Numbered from the stretch's first letter, positions 31,196 through 42,984 are shown. The stretch is 64,000 bases of DNA from Deinococcus sp. QL22 (GCF_023370075.1 NZ_CP097149.1:2540001-2604000), one strand, 5' to 3'. The notes: generated from the sequence alone by a model not told the origin. Translations and numbers: made by a program.

Positions 31196-31201
31196 AGTTT
31201 A
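31196..31201 (-). promoter_or_regulatory. Leaderless -10 box of the esterase gene
   Basis: TAAACT on the minus strand ends 8 nt before the ATG at 31187. Confidence 0.55.
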
Positions 31202-31259
31202 AGAGCAACCGGGTCACGCGGGGGTCAGGCGGAATTGATTTGGGCCAGATTCACTGCTC

Positions 31260-31287
31260 AGCCCCCGTTTGCACGGGCAAGGGGGCT
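31260..31287. repeat. Intergenic palindromic element
   Basis: AGCCCCC (31260-31266) pairs with GGGGGCT (31281-31287), and an inner TTGC pairs with GCAA. It lies between two minus-strand genes. The C-block, TTGC/GCAA and G-block layout resembles the elements at 39228 and 45488, but no T-run supports a terminator. Confidence 0.45.
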
Positions 31288-31371
31288 AGGAAGCGGAGTG
31301 AAACCTGTCATCTGTTCTTGGCCCCTAGACCCCTGGATCCCCTACCTACAGCCCAATTCCTGCACCCACCG

Positions 31372-32082
31372 TCAACTCTCGCCCGACTCAGCCGCCTGCT
31401 CACCCCGCGCCCGGTACAGCTTGGCAGGCCGCCCCGCCAACCCGTACTGATGATCCAACTGGGCGCGGCCCACCCGCACCAGATGTTCCAGGTAGCGCCA
31501 GGCAGTTACCCGGCTCAGGGCCACGCGGTCGCCAATCTCTTCGGCACTCGTCGGGCGGCCCATATCGTCGAGCGACAGATACACCCGCTCCAGCGTATGC
31601 GGGTCGATGCCGCGTGGCAAAGCTTCGGCGGCGCTGGCACTGATGCCCAGCAAGCGGTCTAGGCTGGCCTGATCCAGCCGGGGTGCGGCATTGGGAGTGC
31701 TGGGCGTATGGCGGGCGCGGTGACGGGCCACCAATTCGGCCAACCTCGCGCCCGTAAACGGCTTGATCAGGTAATCGAAGGCCCCGTGTGCCAGCGCCGT
31801 GCGAACGCTGAATTCATCGTCGGCAGCAGTAATCAGGGCCACATCGGTGGTGCGGCCCTGCGTGCGCCAGTGCCTCAGCAGGCCCAAACCGCTGCCATCA
31901 GGCAAATGAATGTCCAGCAAAATCAGATCGGGGGCCAGAGCCTGTGCCAGCGCGTCGCCCTGGGCACAGGTGGCCGCGCTCCCCACCACATGCACGTCGG
32001 GGTCGCGTTCCAGCAAATCCCGGTTCACGCGGGCCACCCGCAAATCGTCTTCTACCAGCAGCACCCGCACCCGTGTACTCAT
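31372..32082 (-). CDS. CitB/DcuR-type response regulator
   Basis: 236 residues. The receiver domain (about 1-120) has the acidic pair in VLLVEDD, the phosphoacceptor Asp in [13 protein letters not shown] (about 56), and the Lys in FDYLIKPF. The C-terminal DNA-binding part (about 170-225) has [20 protein letters not shown], typical of the CitB/DcuR helix-turn-helix. Its start overlaps the end of the kinase gene by 4 bp. It probably controls the divergent tct transporter for di- or tricarboxylates. Confidence 0.92.
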   Translation of the reverse strand: MSTRVRVLLVEDDLRVARVNRDLLERDPDVHVVGSAATCAQGDALAQALAPDLILLDIHLPDGSGLGLLRHWRTQGRTTDVALITAADDEFSVRTALAHGAFDYLIKPFTGARLAELVARHRARHTPSTPNAAPRLDQASLDRLLGISASAAEALPRGIDPHTLERVYLSLDDMGRPTSAEEIGDRVALSRVTAWRYLEHLVRVGRAQLDHQYGLAGRPAKLYRARGEQAAESGES

Positions 32083-33812
32083 GCCGGACGCCTCGGCGCA
32101 CTATTTTCTGGAGAAGAGGTGGCCAGTACAGTGCTTGCCGGCGCAGGCAGGCTGACCTGAAACACCGTATGCCCGCCGCGCCGCGTGTGCTTGATTTGCC
32201 CGCCGAGCGCCTGCACTCGCCCCAGCACGCCTGCCAGCCCGTAGCCCCGGCCCTCGCCCTTGCTGCTCGCGCCGCGTGTAAAGAGCCGGGCCGCCACGCC
32301 CGCCGCCACGCCGGGGCCGCTGTCTTCCACCTCCACCTGTGCGCCTTCCGGGTCTTCGCCAATCAGCACGGTGACGGTTCCCGGTTGCCCGGCCAGCGCC
32401 TCGAACGCATTTTCGGTCAGGTTACCCACTGCTGTCACCAGCGTATCGGCGTGCCGTTCCCACAGGGCCGATAGATTGCTCCCCTCGGCCACCTGAAAAT
32501 CGATCCCGAGTTCCTGCGCCCGCTCACGTTTTCCGGCCAGCAGCGCCACCAAACGGGGAACCTGCACATCCCTCAGCAGTTGCCGGAACTGCGCGCCCTG
32601 CTCGATTTCGGCGTTCAGCACACGCAGGGCTTCGGCGGGGCGGCCCAGTTGCAACAGCCCTGACAGCACATGCAGGCGGTTCTGGTACTCGTGTGTTTGG
32701 GCACGCAGCACATCCACAAACCCGCGTGCATGGGTCAGTTCGTCAGCCAGGGCCACCGCTTCGGCCCGGTCCCTGAATCCTGCCACGAACCCACCTCCAT
32801 CAGCCCCAGACTGTCCTAGCGGTTCTATGTTGACCAGAATGGGTTGGCCCTTCAGCATCACTTCCAGGTTTTGTTGGCGCGACAACGGCTGCTGCACCGG
32901 GCGGGTGAGGAGGGCCAATTCCGGCCAGTAATCGGCCAGAGGCGCGGGCGTCGACTGTGGCCTCACTGTCTGCGGCCTCACCGTCTGCGGCCCCAGCATC
33001 TCGGCGGCGCGGTCATTGACCAGCGTCACCCGGCCCTGTCCGTCTACAGCAATCACGCCTTCGCGCAGGGCGGCCAGCACCGCCCGCTGTTGGCCCACCA
33101 GCGCGGCAATCTGTTCGGGTTCCAGATTCAGAATATCGGCCCGCAGTCGCCGGGCTACCAACATCGCGCCCGCCGTGCCCAGCCCCAGCGCCAGCACGAA
33201 CCACGGAGCCAAACTGATCAGCGCCCCCACCACCAGGTGCCAGGCGGCGGGCATCAGGTAGCCCGTGCTGACGACGCCCACCACCACGCCCGCCGCATTT
33301 TTGACTGGCACTTTGCCGCGTACGCTGACGCCGAGGCTGCCCCGCGCCACGCTGATAATTTCACGGCCTGCAAACGGTTCTATGTTGTCGCCGCCTTCCA
33401 TCGGTTGCCCCAAGCGGTCAGGCAGCGGGTGCGCCAGCCGGATGCCTGCGCGGTTGCCCACCACGATAAAATCGGCCTCGGCCTGGGCGCGAATTTCGTT
33501 CACCTGAAGATTCAGGGCCGCGTTTTGCACGCCTGCTTCTGCACCTGACACGATGTTGGGTAAGCGCGACACGATCCGGCTGGTGGTCATGGCCCGTTCG
33601 CCTATGCGTTCTCTGGCCTCGCCGTACAGTTGCCACGTTTGCACCAGCACCAGCAGCGCAGTCATGGCGCACAGCACCAGCAGATGCAGCCACACCAGGC
33701 GGCCCTGAATGCCCTGCCGCCGCAGGAAAGGGGGTGGGCGGAACAGCGCAGGCAGGGGTAACGCAGGCACGGGCGTTGCGGTCAGATGGGAAGGCGGTGT
33801 GGGCCGGGTCAC
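32079..33812 (-). CDS. CitA/DcuS-type sensor histidine kinase
   Basis: 577 residues. Two membrane helices (about 34-60 and 190-210) bracket an sCACHE/PASC sensor domain ([20 protein letters not shown]). A cytosolic PAS domain follows ([20 protein letters not shown]), then the phospho-His region [18 protein letters not shown] of the CitA/SpoB type, then a HATPase with [16 protein letters not shown] and [12 protein letters not shown] short tandem 5-residue repeat ([12 protein letters not shown]) sits in the PAS domain. The pair is divergent from tctCBA, so citrate or tricarballylate-like ligands are likely. Confidence 0.92.
   Translation of the reverse strand: MTRPTPPSHLTATPVPALPLPALFRPPPFLRRQGIQGRLVWLHLLVLCAMTALLVLVQTWQLYGEARERIGERAMTTSRIVSRLPNIVSGAEAGVQNAALNLQVNEIRAQAEADFIVVGNRAGIRLAHPLPDRLGQPMEGGDNIEPFAGREIISVARGSLGVSVRGKVPVKNAAGVVVGVVSTGYLMPAAWHLVVGALISLAPWFVLALGLGTAGAMLVARRLRADILNLEPEQIAALVGQQRAVLAALREGVIAVDGQGRVTLVNDRAAEMLGPQTVRPQTVRPQSTPAPLADYWPELALLTRPVQQPLSRQQNLEVMLKGQPILVNIEPLGQSGADGGGFVAGFRDRAEAVALADELTHARGFVDVLRAQTHEYQNRLHVLSGLLQLGRPAEALRVLNAEIEQGAQFRQLLRDVQVPRLVALLAGKRERAQELGIDFQVAEGSNLSALWERHADTLVTAVGNLTENAFEALAGQPGTVTVLIGEDPEGAQVEVEDSGPGVAAGVAARLFTRGASSKGEGRGYGLAGVLGRVQALGGQIKHTRRGGHTVFQVSLPAPASTVLATSSPENSAPRRPA
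32954..32994. repeat. 15-bp tandem repeat inside the sensor kinase gene
   Basis: About two and a half imperfect copies of a 15-bp unit built on CTGCGGCCTCAC encode PQTVR repeats in the PAS domain. The reading frame is kept, so it can vary in copy number without disruption. Confidence 0.6.
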
Positions 33813-33863
33813 GGGGGATCAAGGGTCATTCTAGGCGCGGCGGGAAAGCGAGGCGGGCCTTGC

Positions 33864-33897
33864 GTGCATTGTGTTCACGGTTGTGCATTGTGGTCAC
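33864..33897 (+). promoter_or_regulatory. Direct repeat, candidate response-regulator site
   Basis: Two copies of a 15-mer, GTGCATTGTGTTCAC (33864-33878) and GTGCATTGTGGTCAC (33883-33897), differ at one base. Their period is 19 bp, about two helical turns. They lie in the divergent region between the two-component genes and tctC. Confidence 0.6.
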
Positions 33898-34027
33898 CAA
33901 AAATGCTGTGTCAGACGTACAAAACCCCTTGTGTTGGCGTTGGCGTGAGCGTAGGGTGAACCACAACCACAATCTCACCCTGCTCTGCCGCCCACTTCCC
34001 GGCGCGGCCTGCCCCCGGAGGCACCCC

Positions 34028-34991
34028 ATGTCTGTAAAAATCACGAAAAACGCTGCTCTGACCCTCTCCGCCTTGCTGCTGGCCGCGCCTGTCACACACG
34101 CTCAGGGCATCAACAACCTGCGCATCATGGCCCCGGCTGCCCCTGGCGGTGGCTGGGATCAGACCAGCCGCTCGCTGCAAACCGTTCTGCAAGACGAAGG
34201 TGTGGTCAAGCCCGTGCAGGTGTTCAACGTTCCCGGCGCGGGCGGCACGATTGGTCTGGCGCAGCTGTACAACGCCAAGGGCGACGGCAACCTGCTGATG
34301 ACCATGGGCCTCGTGATGGTCGGCGCGATCCAGACCAACAACTCTAAAGTCGACCTGAGCCGTGTGACCCCGATTGCCCGCCTGACCGGGGAATATGAGG
34401 TGCTGGTGGTGCCTGCCAGCAGCCCGTATAAAAACACCGCCGACCTGGTCGCCGCTTGGAAGGCCAACCCCGGCGCAGTAGCCTTCGCAGGCGGCAGCGC
34501 GGGCGGCACCGACCATATGCTGGTGGGCCTGCTGGCGCGGGCGGCGGGCGTAGACCCCAAAGATGAACTATGTGCCCTTCAGTGGCGGCGGCGAAACCCT
34601 GGCAGCCTTGCTGGGCAATCAGGTCGCGGCAGGCGTGGCAGGCTACGGCGAGTTCGAGGCCCAGATCAAGGCCGGAAAATTGCGGGCCATCGGCATCAGT
34701 GCGCCCAAAGCTCAGGCCGGAATTGCTGTACCCACGCTTAAATCTCAGGGCTACAACATTGATCTGGCCAACTGGCGCGGCATCGTGGCTCCTCCCGGCA
34801 TCAGCGCCAGCGAGAAATCGGCGCTGGTGGCAGCGCTGGACAAGATGCACAAATCCAAAGCTTGGAAAGACACCCTGAAGACCCGCAACTGGACAGACCT
34901 GTACATGAGCGGCAGCAAGTTCGACGTGTTCCTGAAACTGGAAGCCGTGCGGACTAAAGGTATCTTGCAAGACATCGGCCTCGTGAAGTAA
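34028..34991 (+). pseudogene. tctC: TctC tricarboxylate-binding protein, frameshifted
   Basis: Periplasmic binding protein of a TctCBA (TTT) transporter. The N-terminal part has a signal peptide ([13 protein letters not shown] onward) and the TctC core ([35 protein letters not shown]). The frame ends in unrelated residues after GVDPKDE. The true continuation, [18 protein letters not shown] onward to [14 protein letters not shown], is open from 34563 in the next frame. One extra base in CCCCAAAGATG (34556-34566), or two missing, explains it. Joined, the protein would be about 320 residues, the normal size. A ribosome binding site GGAGG precedes the ATG. Either a true inactivation or a sequencing error. 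Confidence 0.9.
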
Positions 34992-35095
34992 GCCGGAGCA
35001 CCAGGGGGCGGAGTGGAAGCACGAGAGCCACTTCGCCCCGTTTCATGGCAAGACCGCCCCAAGATCAACCCCTTTCTCATTTCCCAGAGGTTCCC

Positions 35096-35622
35096 ATGCC
35101 CGATCCCGTGCCACCCCCTATTTCTCTCTCTCCCTCCCGCCGCCCCATCAGCGTGCCCGACCTGCTGATTGCCCTCGGCGTGGTGGTGCTGGGCCTGCTG
35201 ATGCTGATCGGCACCAACCAGATTGCCGCTTCAGGCATGAATACGGTGGTGGGGCCGAGAGTCTTCCCGTTGATCGTCAGTATCGGCACGCTGGGTCTGG
35301 GCGTGCTGCTGACTGTTGGGGCCTTGCGGGGCCACCGCGCCGAACCTGCCACCGAGGAAGACACCGACCCCAATGTGCCCGTGAATCTGGCGTCTCCAGG
35401 CCTTATTCTGGGCGGGTTCCTGCTGGGCACGCTGCTGCTGCAACCGCTGGGTTTCGTGTTTGGCACGGCCATCATGTATTTCACGGTGGCTTACGCCTTC
35501 GGTGAGCGGCGGTACGGCCTGATGGCGGGCGTGGCACTCATCGTCGCGCTCATCACCTACTTGCTGTTCACGCGTGGGCTGGGCCTGACCCTGCCCCCCG
35601 GCCTCCTCAAGGGTGTGATCTG

Positions 35623-35623
<1 letters not shown>
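35096..35623 (+). CDS. tctB: TctB small membrane subunit
   Basis: 175 residues with four membrane helices ([19 protein letters not shown] first). It is the small membrane subunit of a TTT-type tricarboxylate transporter. The stretch [20 protein letters not shown] is typical for TctB. The ATG at 35096 has AGAGG 5 nt upstream and drops a 17-residue leader of the longer frame. Its TGA overlaps the tctA start (TGATG). Confidence 0.92.
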
Positions 35624-37116
<1,493 letters not shown>

Positions 37117-37145
37117 TCTAGGCTGGGTTGATCTAACGGGTGGAC

Positions 37146-37194
37146 AATGGAACGTAGATCGTGGTTAGAGCTTCACCACGATCTACGTTCCATT
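37146..37194. repeat. Long perfect inverted repeat after tctA
   Basis: A 20-bp perfect stem (37146-37165 with 37175-37194; inner part GTAGATCGTGGT and ACCACGATCTAC) with a 9-nt loop lies between the convergent tctA and ABC ATPase genes. It could act as a bidirectional terminator, though T-runs are weak. Its GTAGATCGTGG core recurs near 5399 and 56208. Confidence 0.75.
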
Positions 37195-37219
37195 TGACTG
37201 TCTGAGTTCCACTGCCGAT

Positions 37220-37933
37220 TTAGCTGCTCACCACTCCATCCCGCACCCGCAGCGTATGGCTTGCCAGCGCTGCCACATCCCGGTCATGGGTAATCAGCAC
37301 CACCGTCCGGCCCCCCTGCGCCTGTGCGGTCAGCAAATCCAGCACCTTCTGGCCCGTGCGGGTGTCCAGATTTCCGGTGGGTTCGTCGGCCAGCAGCACG
37401 GCGGGGTCGCAGGCCAGGGCGCGGGCAATCGCTACCCGCTGCGCCTCTCCGCCCGACAACTGGCCTGGAAGGTGCGTGGCGCGGTTGCCTAATCCCACGC
37501 GCTCCAGCAGTTGTCGGGCGCGTTCGCGGCGTTCCTTGGGCTTCATTCCGGCCAAGGTCAGCGGGAATTCCACGTTTTCCAGCGCACTCAGAATGGTCAC
37601 GAGGTTGTGGTTCTGGAACACGAACCCGTAATGCTTGAGCCTGAAGTCGGCGCGGCCCGCTTCCGAGAGGCTGTGCAGATCGGTGCCGCCCACCACCACG
37701 CGCCCGGAACTGGGGGTATCGAAGCCCGCCAGCAGATTCAGCAGGGTGCTTTTGCCGCTGCCGCTCGGCCCCACCACGGCAGTCAGCCCTTGCGGGAAGG
37801 TGTGGGTAAACGGGGCCAGCGCCGTCACGGAGCCTTCACCGCTGGGGTAGATGCGCGATAAATCCTGGGTTACGAGGGCGGGGCGGGAGGCGTCGGGGGC
37901 CACCTTTCCGTCCACCACTACAGGCGAGGTCAT
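37220..37933 (-). CDS. MacB/LolD-type ABC ATPase
   Basis: 237 residues with Walker [19 protein letters not shown], signature [19 protein letters not shown] and Walker [17 protein letters not shown], the set typical of LolD/MacB ATPases. The first 17 residues form a loose N-terminal tail. It overlaps the permease gene by 4 bp. Such ATPases drive mechanotransmission by FtsX-like permeases rather than transport across the membrane. Confidence 0.93.
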   Translation of the reverse strand: MTSPVVVDGKVAPDASRPALVTQDLSRIYPSGEGSVTALAPFTHTFPQGLTAVVGPSGSGKSTLLNLLAGFDTPSSGRVVVGGTDLHSLSEAGRADFRLKHYGFVFQNHNLVTILSALENVEFPLTLAGMKPKERRERARQLLERVGLGNRATHLPGQLSGGEAQRVAIARALACDPAVLLADEPTGNLDTRTGQKVLDLLTAQAQGGRTVVLITHDRDVAALASHTLRVRDGVVSS

Positions 37934-39093
37934 ACGCGCCCCAGTGCGTCGGTAATACTCAGGCGGCTGGCACTGCGCGAGGGGAGCAGCCCCGACAGCA
38001 GCCCCAGCAAAATGCTGATGCCCAGCGCGAGCAGGGTCAGGCGCGGGGTCAGGGCCGCCGCGTCTATTCCGGCCAAGTTTTGGGTGTACAGATTCACGCC
38101 CCAGATGCCCGCCAGTCCCAGAATGATGCCGCCCACGCCGCCTGCCAGCGCCAGCAGCAGCGATTCGGTCAGCACCAGCGCCCGCACGAAGCCGGGGCGT
38201 GCGCCGATGGCCCGTAGGGTTCCAAATTCGCGGGTACGCTCGAACACGCCCATCATCACGGTGTTGGCGACGGCCAGCCCGCCCACGATCAGCGCGATCA
38301 GGCTGATGCCGAAGCGCACGGCGTCACTGATTCGCAGGGCACGTTCCACAAAGCTCAGGAAATCCGATTGGGTCGAGGCTTCCAGATTCAGCCGCTTGGC
38401 GAGAGTGGTGGCGACGGCGCGGGAATCACGGGGATTCTCCAATTTCAGGGCCACCAGCGACACCCGGCCTGTGGCTCCCTCGGCGTCTTGCAGGGTTCGC
38501 AGCGGTAGAAAAATAAAAGAATCTACCAGCCCTGATTCTTGCGCCAGCACGCCGATTACCTTGACCGAAGTCCGGCGTGTGAGATTCAGCGTGCTGCCCA
38601 CCTTCAGGCGCAGGTTTTCAGCGGCTTTGGCCCCCACCACCGCCACTTTTTGGCCTTCATCGCCAGCAATCAGGGCGCGGCCTGTGGCGGGCACGATTTT
38701 GGGAAACACCGTGCTGATGCCCTGCGCGGCGGGCAGGCCGTACAGCACCACACTCTGCGATACGTCCAGACTGCTTCTGACGCTCATGACCACCGGCGTC
38801 ACCGAGGTGATCCCCAGTTCCGCCGCCAGCTTTTGAATGTCGGCCACCGCCGTTTCGGGCAGATTGGGCTGCGGCGCAAAGCCCTGTGTAAACCCGCTGA
38901 GGCTGACCTGCACATCTGGCCCGATACCGCCGAGTTCGCTGGTGAATACCTTGCGAATTCCCTCGCCCAGAGAAAGAAAAACCACCATGCTGGCAACGGC
39001 CACCGTAATGCCCAGCGCCGTCAGCAGCGTGCGCACAGGCCGCCGCGTGAGTCCTCGCCACGCCAGCGCCCACAAATCTCCCCAAGACATCAT
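37930..39093 (-). CDS. FtsX/MacB-type ABC permease
   Basis: 387 residues. The first helix is [21 protein letters not shown] large extracytoplasmic MacB-like periplasmic domain (about 45-255) follows, then three C-terminal helices with [20 protein letters not shown], the FtsX signature. Together with the ATPase it should make an MacB-like complex for lipoprotein, peptide or drug handling. TACCTT 7 nt before the ATG suggests a leaderless mRNA. No MacA-type adaptor is adjacent. Confidence 0.9.
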   Translation of the reverse strand: MMSWGDLWALAWRGLTRRPVRTLLTALGITVAVASMVVFLSLGEGIRKVFTSELGGIGPDVQVSLSGFTQGFAPQPNLPETAVADIQKLAAELGITSVTPVVMSVRSSLDVSQSVVLYGLPAAQGISTVFPKIVPATGRALIAGDEGQKVAVVGAKAAENLRLKVGSTLNLTRRTSVKVIGVLAQESGLVDSFIFLPLRTLQDAEGATGRVSLVALKLENPRDSRAVATTLAKRLNLEASTQSDFLSFVERALRISDAVRFGISLIALIVGGLAVANTVMMGVFERTREFGTLRAIGARPGFVRALVLTESLLLALAGGVGGIILGLAGIWGVNLYTQNLAGIDAAALTPRLTLLALGISILLGLLSGLLPSRSASRLSITDALGRV

Positions 39094-39100
39094 GAGATGT

Positions 39101-39106
39101 AAGGTA
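39101..39106 (-). promoter_or_regulatory. Leaderless -10 box of the MacB-like operon
   Basis: TACCTT on the minus strand ends 7 nt before the ATG at 39093. Confidence 0.5.
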
Positions 39107-39227
39107 CGCCGAAACGTCAGGACAAAAGACGGGAAGTGTTGCGGAGTGGAGACGCACGGGATACGGGTGCTTGGTCTAAGGCTTTAGGGTCGAAGGGGCT
39201 GAGGGCAAAGAACGGCCAGGTATAATT

Positions 39228-39270
39228 CCCCTCCTTAGGGGGGGCGTTGCGGGGCAACGGGGGGTTTACC
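39228..39270. repeat. Dispersed intergenic repeat, copy A
   Basis: C-run, CTTAGGGGGGGC, then GTTGC-GGG-GCAAC and a G-run followed by TTTACC. The layout matches copy B at 45488-45533 (TCTAAGGGGGGCGTTGC, GCAACGGGGAGG, TTCACC). Both are intergenic and have a GTTGC/GCAAC hairpin. Confidence 0.65.
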
Positions 39271-39337
39271 CACAGCCTCAGAAGATTCCCCCGCCCCGCT
39301 CTCATCTTTCCCGCTGCCGTGCCTCACGCGTTGCCTC

Positions 39338-39343
39338 TAGCCT
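39338..39343 (+). promoter_or_regulatory. Leaderless -10 box of the DUF4127 gene
   Basis: TAGCCT ends 7 nt before the ATG at 39351, with no Shine-Dalgarno. Confidence 0.65.
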
Positions 39344-39350
39344 GAAGCCC

Positions 39351-40619
39351 ATGCTCAAGCCTGCTTTTCTTCTCTCCTTCCTGTCTGCGGGCCTGCTCCA
39401 GGCGGGTGCACAGACCTTTATTCCGCTGGATTCCCGGCCTGCCACGCGGGTATTGCCAGCCCTGATCGCGGGCCTCAGCGGGCGTGAAATACAGGTGGTG
39501 CCTGCCGAACTGCTGGGCAATGCCACACGCGGCGCAGACCCGGCAGCCCTGACGGCGTGGCTGAATGCTCAACCGGTGGGCGGCCCTCTCGTCGTTGCTC
39601 TGGACGCCCTCGCTTACGGCGGCCTTGTGCAGTCGCGCACCAGCCCACTGACCACCGATGAGGCGCTGGCCCGCCTGGCCCCGTTGAGAGACTGGAAAAC
39701 CCGCACCGGGCAGCCCATCTACGCCTTCATCACGCTGCCCCGCGAGCCGGACGCCACCCACCGGGAGCGCAATCTGAACGTGACGCGCCGCATGGTGGAG
39801 TGGGCACGCGAAGGTGTATTTGCCGAACTGCACATCGCCTGGGATGATGCCCTGGCGGGCAGTCCTGCTCCGGCAGAGGGTGCGGCGCTGGCGCAGAATG
39901 CCCCGGCCAATGTGCGCGTGTACCCCGGAGCCGACGAGGTGCTGTCTATGCTGGCGGCCCGCACTCTGGCTCCCGCCCCCAAAACCGTGCGCGTGGAATA
40001 CAGCGACCCCAAAGCGGCAGAGGCCGTGATCCGCTACGAGGGCATTCCTCTGACCCAGAGCGCCCTGAATCATGCCGAGGGCAGCGGCTACCGGGTAGTG
40101 GCTTCTGGCCCCGCAGACCTGACGCTGTACGTGTTCAATGGGGGAGACCCGCGCCGCGCTGCCGTGCGAATCAGCACCCTGCTGCGGGTTGGCCCGGTGG
40201 CGGTGGCCGACGTGGAAAAGGTGAATCTGGGCAATACGCGCCTCTGGTCAGATCTGGCGGTGTTGCGCCAGCCTGCCAACTTGCGCTCGCTCGCGGCATG
40301 GGGCACGCCCGGCAACAACCTGGGCACGGCTCTGGCCCATGCTAAGCTCACTCTGGGCGGTGTGAACGCAGTGCGCCAGGACGCGTTGCTGGCCCGTGAA
40401 TACGCCAACGACATCATTTACAGCGCTGACTTGCGGGCCGCCCTCCGGAAAGCTTTGCCTGAAGATCAACTGAACACGCCGCAGGGTCAGGCCGCCCTGC
40501 TTAAGCTGGCCGCCGAGTATTTTCCGTTGCGCTTGGGCCAGACCTATACCCTTGACGCCGCCGATTTGCCCTGGGGCCGCAGCTTCGAATGGAACTTTGA
40601 CTTGAAGGGCGGGTGGTGA
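39351..40619 (+). CDS. Exported DUF4127 family protein
   Basis: 422 residues with a signal peptide (about 1-20). The mature start [20 protein letters not shown] is the family hallmark (P-L-D-x-R-P). Other conserved parts are [20 protein letters not shown] and [13 protein letters not shown]. The function of DUF4127 is not established; the fold may be of a hydrolase type. It is a single gene, transcribed away from the MacB-like operon. Confidence 0.82.
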   Translation: MLKPAFLLSFLSAGLLQAGAQTFIPLDSRPATRVLPALIAGLSGREIQVVPAELLGNATRGADPAALTAWLNAQPVGGPLVVALDALAYGGLVQSRTSPLTTDEALARLAPLRDWKTRTGQPIYAFITLPREPDATHRERNLNVTRRMVEWAREGVFAELHIAWDDALAGSPAPAEGAALAQNAPANVRVYPGADEVLSMLAARTLAPAPKTVRVEYSDPKAAEAVIRYEGIPLTQSALNHAEGSGYRVVASGPADLTLYVFNGGDPRRAAVRISTLLRVGPVAVADVEKVNLGNTRLWSDLAVLRQPANLRSLAAWGTPGNNLGTALAHAKLTLGGVNAVRQDALLAREYANDIIYSADLRAALRKALPEDQLNTPQGQAALLKLAAEYFPLRLGQTYTLDAADLPWGRSFEWNFDLKGGW

Positions 40620-40654
40620 GGGAGAGGAGTTGAAGGGCGGGGGAATACTCGGCC

Positions 40655-41545
40655 CTACTCCTTCAAACTCAGCAGCAACGCCGCCCCAATAACCAATGCC
40701 GCGCCCAGTAACGCCGTGACCGACAGGCGTTCGGCAAACAGCCACGCGGCTAGGGCTGCGGCCACCACCGGCTCCAGGCTGGCAATCACGCTGGCGCGGG
40801 TGGCGGGCAGGCGCGGCAGGCCGAGGCTATAGGCGGTATAGGCGAGGTACGTAGACAGGAAGGCGATGGCCCCCAGCCCACTCCACGCAGCGGGTGTTTT
40901 GGCGCTGAACTCTACGAAGGGTAGCAGGCCCAATGCGCCTATGGGCAAGGCCACAGCCAGCAGCGCGGGCGGTGAGTAGCGGCCAAAAAACGCCTTTCCA
41001 TACAGGTAATACAGGCTGTAAGTGAATCCGGCGACTAGCCCAAACGCCAGCGCCGCCGCCGACACGGTGACGCCCCGCCCGCCGCCGAGGCTGATCAGGG
41101 CGATGCCCGCCAGTGTTCCGGCCACTGCCAGCACGTCGCGCCTGCCCAGCCGCTCGCGCAAGACCGCCCAGCCGAACAGGGCCACAAACGCCGGGGCCGT
41201 GTACAGCAGCACACTCGCCAAACTTGCGCCGCCTGCCCGTACCGCCAGTTGATAGGAGCCGTAGAAAATACTGACGCCCGCGATGCCGAACGCCGCCGTG
41301 ATCCAGAAATCGCGTCCACGTGGCAAGGGCGCACGAATCAGCGCGGCGTGTGCTGCAAACAGGCCGCCGCCCAACACCGCCCGCCAGAAGGCCACTTCCA
41401 ATGGCCCCACGCCCGCTACCTGCACATTCTTGCCAAAAATGCCTAGTAGTCCCCACAGAAACGCCGCCGTCAGAATCAGCAGCGGGGCGGGAATGTTGCG
41501 GCTCCAGCCAGCGGCCTGCGCCTGCGCCGTAGGGGCGTCGGTCAT
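40655..41545 (-). CDS. EamA/DMT family transporter
   Basis: 296 residues, ten membrane helices in two EamA repeats. The first repeat has [20 protein letters not shown] and [18 protein letters not shown]; the second has [20 protein letters not shown] and [19 protein letters not shown], all typical of drug/metabolite exporters of the RhaT/YdcZ type. The ATG at 41545 is chosen, because the longer frame would run into the previous gene by about 40 bp. It lies 1 bp after the glucodextranase-like gene, so both are probably co-transcribed. Confidence 0.9.
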   Translation of the reverse strand: MTDAPTAQAQAAGWSRNIPAPLLILTAAFLWGLLGIFGKNVQVAGVGPLEVAFWRAVLGGGLFAAHAALIRAPLPRGRDFWITAAFGIAGVSIFYGSYQLAVRAGGASLASVLLYTAPAFVALFGWAVLRERLGRRDVLAVAGTLAGIALISLGGGRGVTVSAAALAFGLVAGFTYSLYYLYGKAFFGRYSPPALLAVALPIGALGLLPFVEFSAKTPAAWSGLGAIAFLSTYLAYTAYSLGLPRLPATRASVIASLEPVVAAALAAWLFAERLSVTALLGAALVIGAALLLSLKE

Positions 41546-41546
41546 C

Positions 41547-42404
41547 TCAGAAGCTCCGTCTGCGCCAGACCAGCACCGTCGCGCCAACGGTCAGCAGCAG
41601 GCCCACGCCGCCCACTGCGGCCAGGAGTAGCGTGCGGCTGTCGCGGGTTTCTCCCACCGGGGCCAGCGTGTCCAGCGTGTACACCGCCGTATCGTCGGGT
41701 GCGGCCAGCACGTCTACCGGGGCGGGCGCACTGGCGCGGCTGGCTTGCAGCGCCGAAGTATCCGGCCCGGTGCTTGGACGCAAAATGCCGTCGGCACTCA
41801 GGGGCGAATACACGCTGCTCGTGACCCAATAGGCGTACTGGCCGGATGGAATGGCCGTATCGATGACCAGATTGGTGCCTTCTATGCTGACCGTGGGGGC
41901 CGCCATCGGCACAGGTTTCTGGTTCAGGCTGGACGAGGCGCCCTCCTGTCCGGTGGGTAGACCTTCCAATGTGGCCCCGGCCCCGGTGACGCGTACATGG
42001 TATTGCCAGCCGCCCGCCCCGCGCACGTTCAGGCCCAGATTCCCCAGTGTGCGTACTGTGCCCAGCGGTGATTTCACAAAAATGTCAACCACACTGGCCG
42101 AAAAGCCGGAAGGCAAGCCCCAGGGGTTTTCGATGCGTCCCAGCCCCACCGTAAAGCGCATTCCCGTCGATGGTTTAGCCGTGCCCTGAAGCAGTGGCAG
42201 CGTTTTCTTGGCCGTGTTGCCCAACGCTTCGGCCCGGAATTCGCGCAGGTCTAGGGCGTCGCCACTGATGGCTGGGCGGGTGGGCAGCACGTAGCCGCCG
42301 TCGCCGCGTGCATCGCCCGCCGGGTCTGGGTAGGAAAAGAGGGCCGCGAACAGCATGGGCACAGACAGCATCGGCGCAGAGAGGAGCGAAACGGGCAACA
42401 GCAC
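41547..42404 (-). CDS. Exported, C-terminally anchored protein with glucodextranase-C-like domain
   Basis: 285 residues: signal peptide (about 1-23), then a domain starting [20 protein letters not shown] (about 25-195), which is the pattern of the C-terminal carbohydrate-binding (DOMON-like) region of glucodextranase and amylopullulanase. A Pro/Ala linker and a C-terminal helix followed by RRRSF close the protein, so it is anchored in the membrane. No catalytic domain is present. The GTG start is 7 nt after TATACT. Confidence 0.78.
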   Translation of the reverse strand: MLLPVSLLSAPMLSVPMLFAALFSYPDPAGDARGDGGYVLPTRPAISGDALDLREFRAEALGNTAKKTLPLLQGTAKPSTGMRFTVGLGRIENPWGLPSGFSASVVDIFVKSPLGTVRTLGNLGLNVRGAGGWQYHVRVTGAGATLEGLPTGQEGASSSLNQKPVPMAAPTVSIEGTNLVIDTAIPSGQYAYWVTSSVYSPLSADGILRPSTGPDTSALQASRASAPAPVDVLAAPDDTAVYTLDTLAPVGETRDSRTLLLAAVGGVGLLLTVGATVLVWRRRSF

Positions 42405-42411
42405 GCCCGCA

Positions 42412-42417
42412 AGTATA
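42412..42417 (-). promoter_or_regulatory. Leaderless -10 box of the glucodextranase-C-like gene
   Basis: TATACT on the minus strand ends 7 nt before the GTG at 42404. Confidence 0.75.
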
Positions 42418-42693
42418 GGTCAGGGCCGCGTGAAGGACAGGTGATGAGGTCGAGCTTATTCATGCCCTCACATCCCCACCGTATTGGGGCATTCATGTGG
42501 CCTTGATCTACAATCGGTCAGAACCCCTCATGATAATAGGATTGGCCTGCACGTGTGCCAGTCGGTCTTTCTGGCCACTGCAACAACCTGTCTGAGCAGG
42601 CACTCCCACGCCGTATTGCCATTCCCGAACGCTCCTCCCGCCGAACGTAAAGCCACGGTCAGCTTGCCCGCATTTGTTCCACAAAACGGGGTT

Positions 42694-42699
42694 TAAACT
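42694..42699 (+). promoter_or_regulatory. Possible -10 box of the 38-residue gene
   Basis: TAAACT ends 6 nt before the GTG at 42706 and directly before an in-frame ATG at 42700. The spacing to the GTG fits the leaderless pattern. Confidence 0.45.
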
Positions 42700-42705
42700 A
42701 TGGGG

Positions 42706-42822
42706 GTGAAGGGCTTACGCGAGTTCATAGATTGGTTGCGCGAAACGCTGAAGGGCGCTGTCCAGCCTCCCCGTCAGTTGCAACCCGTCCCGATTCCCGT
42801 GCGCGTCCGCGAACGCCGCTGA
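42706..42822 (+). CDS. Small basic protein of 38 residues
   Basis: The frame encodes a helical first half (GLREFIDWLRETLKGAV) and a Pro/Arg/Val-rich tail ending RVRERR. An ATG two codons earlier (42700) is an alternative. Codon use is GC-rich as in the genes around. It lies in an otherwise unassigned gap upstream of rel. No family is known to me, and the evidence is position, codon use and the TAAACT box only. Confidence 0.45.
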   Translation: MKGLREFIDWLRETLKGAVQPPRQLQPVPIPVRVRERR

Positions 42823-42984
42823 GGATCATCTCCCTCACTTCTCTCTGTGGTTGACCCAAAACTGAACTCTAGGCGCTTACTTGCGGGTAGGCGCTTTTGC
42901 TGTGGCATCCTTGTTGCGGCGTTCTTGCCGTGTAGCCCTGACGTTCCCGTGACCTGACTCCCCGTGTCCGGGCCACCGCCGCGC

